The notes under the pieces: model-generated
Databases searched by the model: none
What the model saw: the letters and a program-made list of their open reading frames with translations, nothing else
Told to the model about the DNA's origin: nothing
From: an uncultured Ruminococcus sp.
Lineage (GTDB): Bacteria > Bacillota > Clostridia > Lachnospirales > Lachnospiraceae
NCBI GenBank assembly: GCA_904418845.1
Contig: CAJFQC010000005.1
Span: forward strand, 43,174 to 107,173
DNA length: 64,000 nt
Reading direction: 5' to 3'
Shown here: positions 63,583 to 64,000 of the stretch, piece by piece
Position numbering within the stretch: the first letter of the stretch is position 1
Layout: each line of letters opens with the position of its first letter
Program-made: the position numbers and the translations under genes

Positions 63583-63604
63583 GAAAGCGCCTTATGGCGC
63601 TTTC
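63583..63604. repeat. perfect 9-bp hairpin upstream of the ECF-S gene
   Basis: GAAAGCGCC-TTAT-GGCGCTTTC. No T-run follows on the minus strand (it is followed by AAAAAG), so it is not a clear terminator for the gene ending at 63760. It may be an operator or leader structure. Confidence 0.55.
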
Positions 63605-63759
63605 AGTAATTATCCTAACAGATCTAAAAAATTTTTTCCGCTCCAATCAGTCTTTTTTGTTCCGATAGGACTTTTTATTGCATACAAATATTTTTTACTC
63701 TTTTCTCAAGCGTTGATTTATTTCTTTCACTTGCATAAAATATTCTGTGTTAAAAAAAT

Positions 63760-63996
63760 TTAGGTTTTTAAGCAAATCATTTTTACCATCTTGAATTGAT
63801 CAGAAACCGCCATACTGACCTTTGTGGACATCTTTAAGCCGTTTTTAGGGATGTAACGATAGTATGGTTCCTCCGCAATCACTTTCACATTACCCCCGAT
63901 TTTTGCTGCCAGTTCTTCCGCTGAATCCACATAAAAGAACATCTGTGCATCGGCATGGCCGACCTGTTTCATATATTTTTTCTTCATCATGGTCAT
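63760..63996 (-). CDS. C-terminal end of an unidentified protein, running off the window
   Basis: At least 78 residues, open to the right edge, ending KMVKMICLKT. The tail (AEELAAKIGGNVKVIAEEPY, then YRYIPKNGLKMSTK) reads like the C-terminus of a small SAM-dependent methyltransferase, but no catalytic motif lies inside the window. The true start may lie beyond 64000. Identity is a guess. Confidence 0.45.
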   Translation of the reverse strand: MTMMKKKYMKQVGHADAQMFFYVDSAEELAAKIGGNVKVIAEEPYYRYIPKNGLKMSTKVSMAVSDQFKMVKMICLKT

Positions 63997-64000
63997 GCCT

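Noticed and set aside
1..64000. CRISPR array, tRNA, rRNA or intact insertion sequence
   Set aside because: No spaced direct repeats, cloverleaf genes or transposase genes were recognised in the window.

Overview
The window is one end-to-end flagellar and chemotaxis locus of a motile, Gram-positive anaerobe of the Lachnospiraceae / Clostridium cluster XIVa type, followed by a short, damaged accessory region. The assignment rests on the gene order (Clostridia-style flgB-fliE-fliF-...-flhA-sigD superoperon), the FliW/CsrA pair, a CheC/CheD/CheV chemotaxis set, strong AGGAGG-type ribosome binding sites, and a C-terminal ECF-S component of the MptD type common in these bacteria. I cannot name the species.

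Region by region: 0.08-1.1 kb holds a LacI-family repressor with its own sigma-A promoter. 1.2-6.5 kb holds flagellin (short, about 278 aa) preceded by a sigma-28 promoter and a leader with two AAGGA hairpins, then two TPR glycosyltransferases and a GT-B/CDP-glycerol-transferase-like protein that are good candidates for flagellin modification. A divergent sigma-28 gene at 6.9 kb encodes a FliD-like protein. 8.3-15.6 kb (minus strand) holds an MCP, a bacteriohemerythrin, csrA, fliW, a DUF6470 protein, flgL, flgK, flgN and flgM, the last four under a sigma-28 promoter. 15.7-20.8 kb holds a catalytically eroded nucleotidyltransferase-like protein, an orphan FtsE-like ATPase, a FliT-position protein, fliS and fliD (sigma-28 promoter). 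20.9-47.9 kb is the main superoperon read leftwards from a sigma-A promoter at 48.0 kb: flgB, fliE-F-G-H-I-J-K, flgD, a TIGR02530-like protein, flgE, flbD, motA-B, fliM, cheY, flgC, fliY, fliO-P-Q-R, flhB, flhA, sigD, two flgG-family rod genes, cheC, cheD, cheV, an EAL/HDOD protein, a ParA ATPase and a ComFB-domain protein. 48.3-57.2 kb holds an MCP, a stand-alone FlhB C-terminal domain protein with a FliK/YlqG-like partner, and cheA-W-R-B followed by a VanY-type peptidase. 57.3-61.0 kb is a c-di-GMP pair, a PilZ protein and a PAS-GGDEF-GGDEF*-EAL protein.

How it works together: sigma-A drives the hook-basal body, export gate and sigD; SigD with FlgM as its anti-sigma factor then drives flagellin, the caps, junction proteins and chaperones from promoters sharing a CTTAAT-like -35 and GCCGATAA/T -10. 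FliW and CsrA are encoded here and flagellin carries the matching leader RNA structure. c-di-GMP genes (PilZ, GGDEF/EAL, EAL/HDOD, ComFB) frame the locus. FlhF, FlhG and FliL are absent from their usual places, and flgC has moved away from flgB-fliE.

From 61.1 kb the character changes: a stretch without genes, then truncated remnants of a DtxR-type regulator, a MATE transporter, an inverted ABC transporter piece and an ECF-T protein, followed by an intact ECF-S gene with a DtxR-like operator, and the edge of a further gene. All functions are read from sequence motifs and gene order only; no database search was possible.
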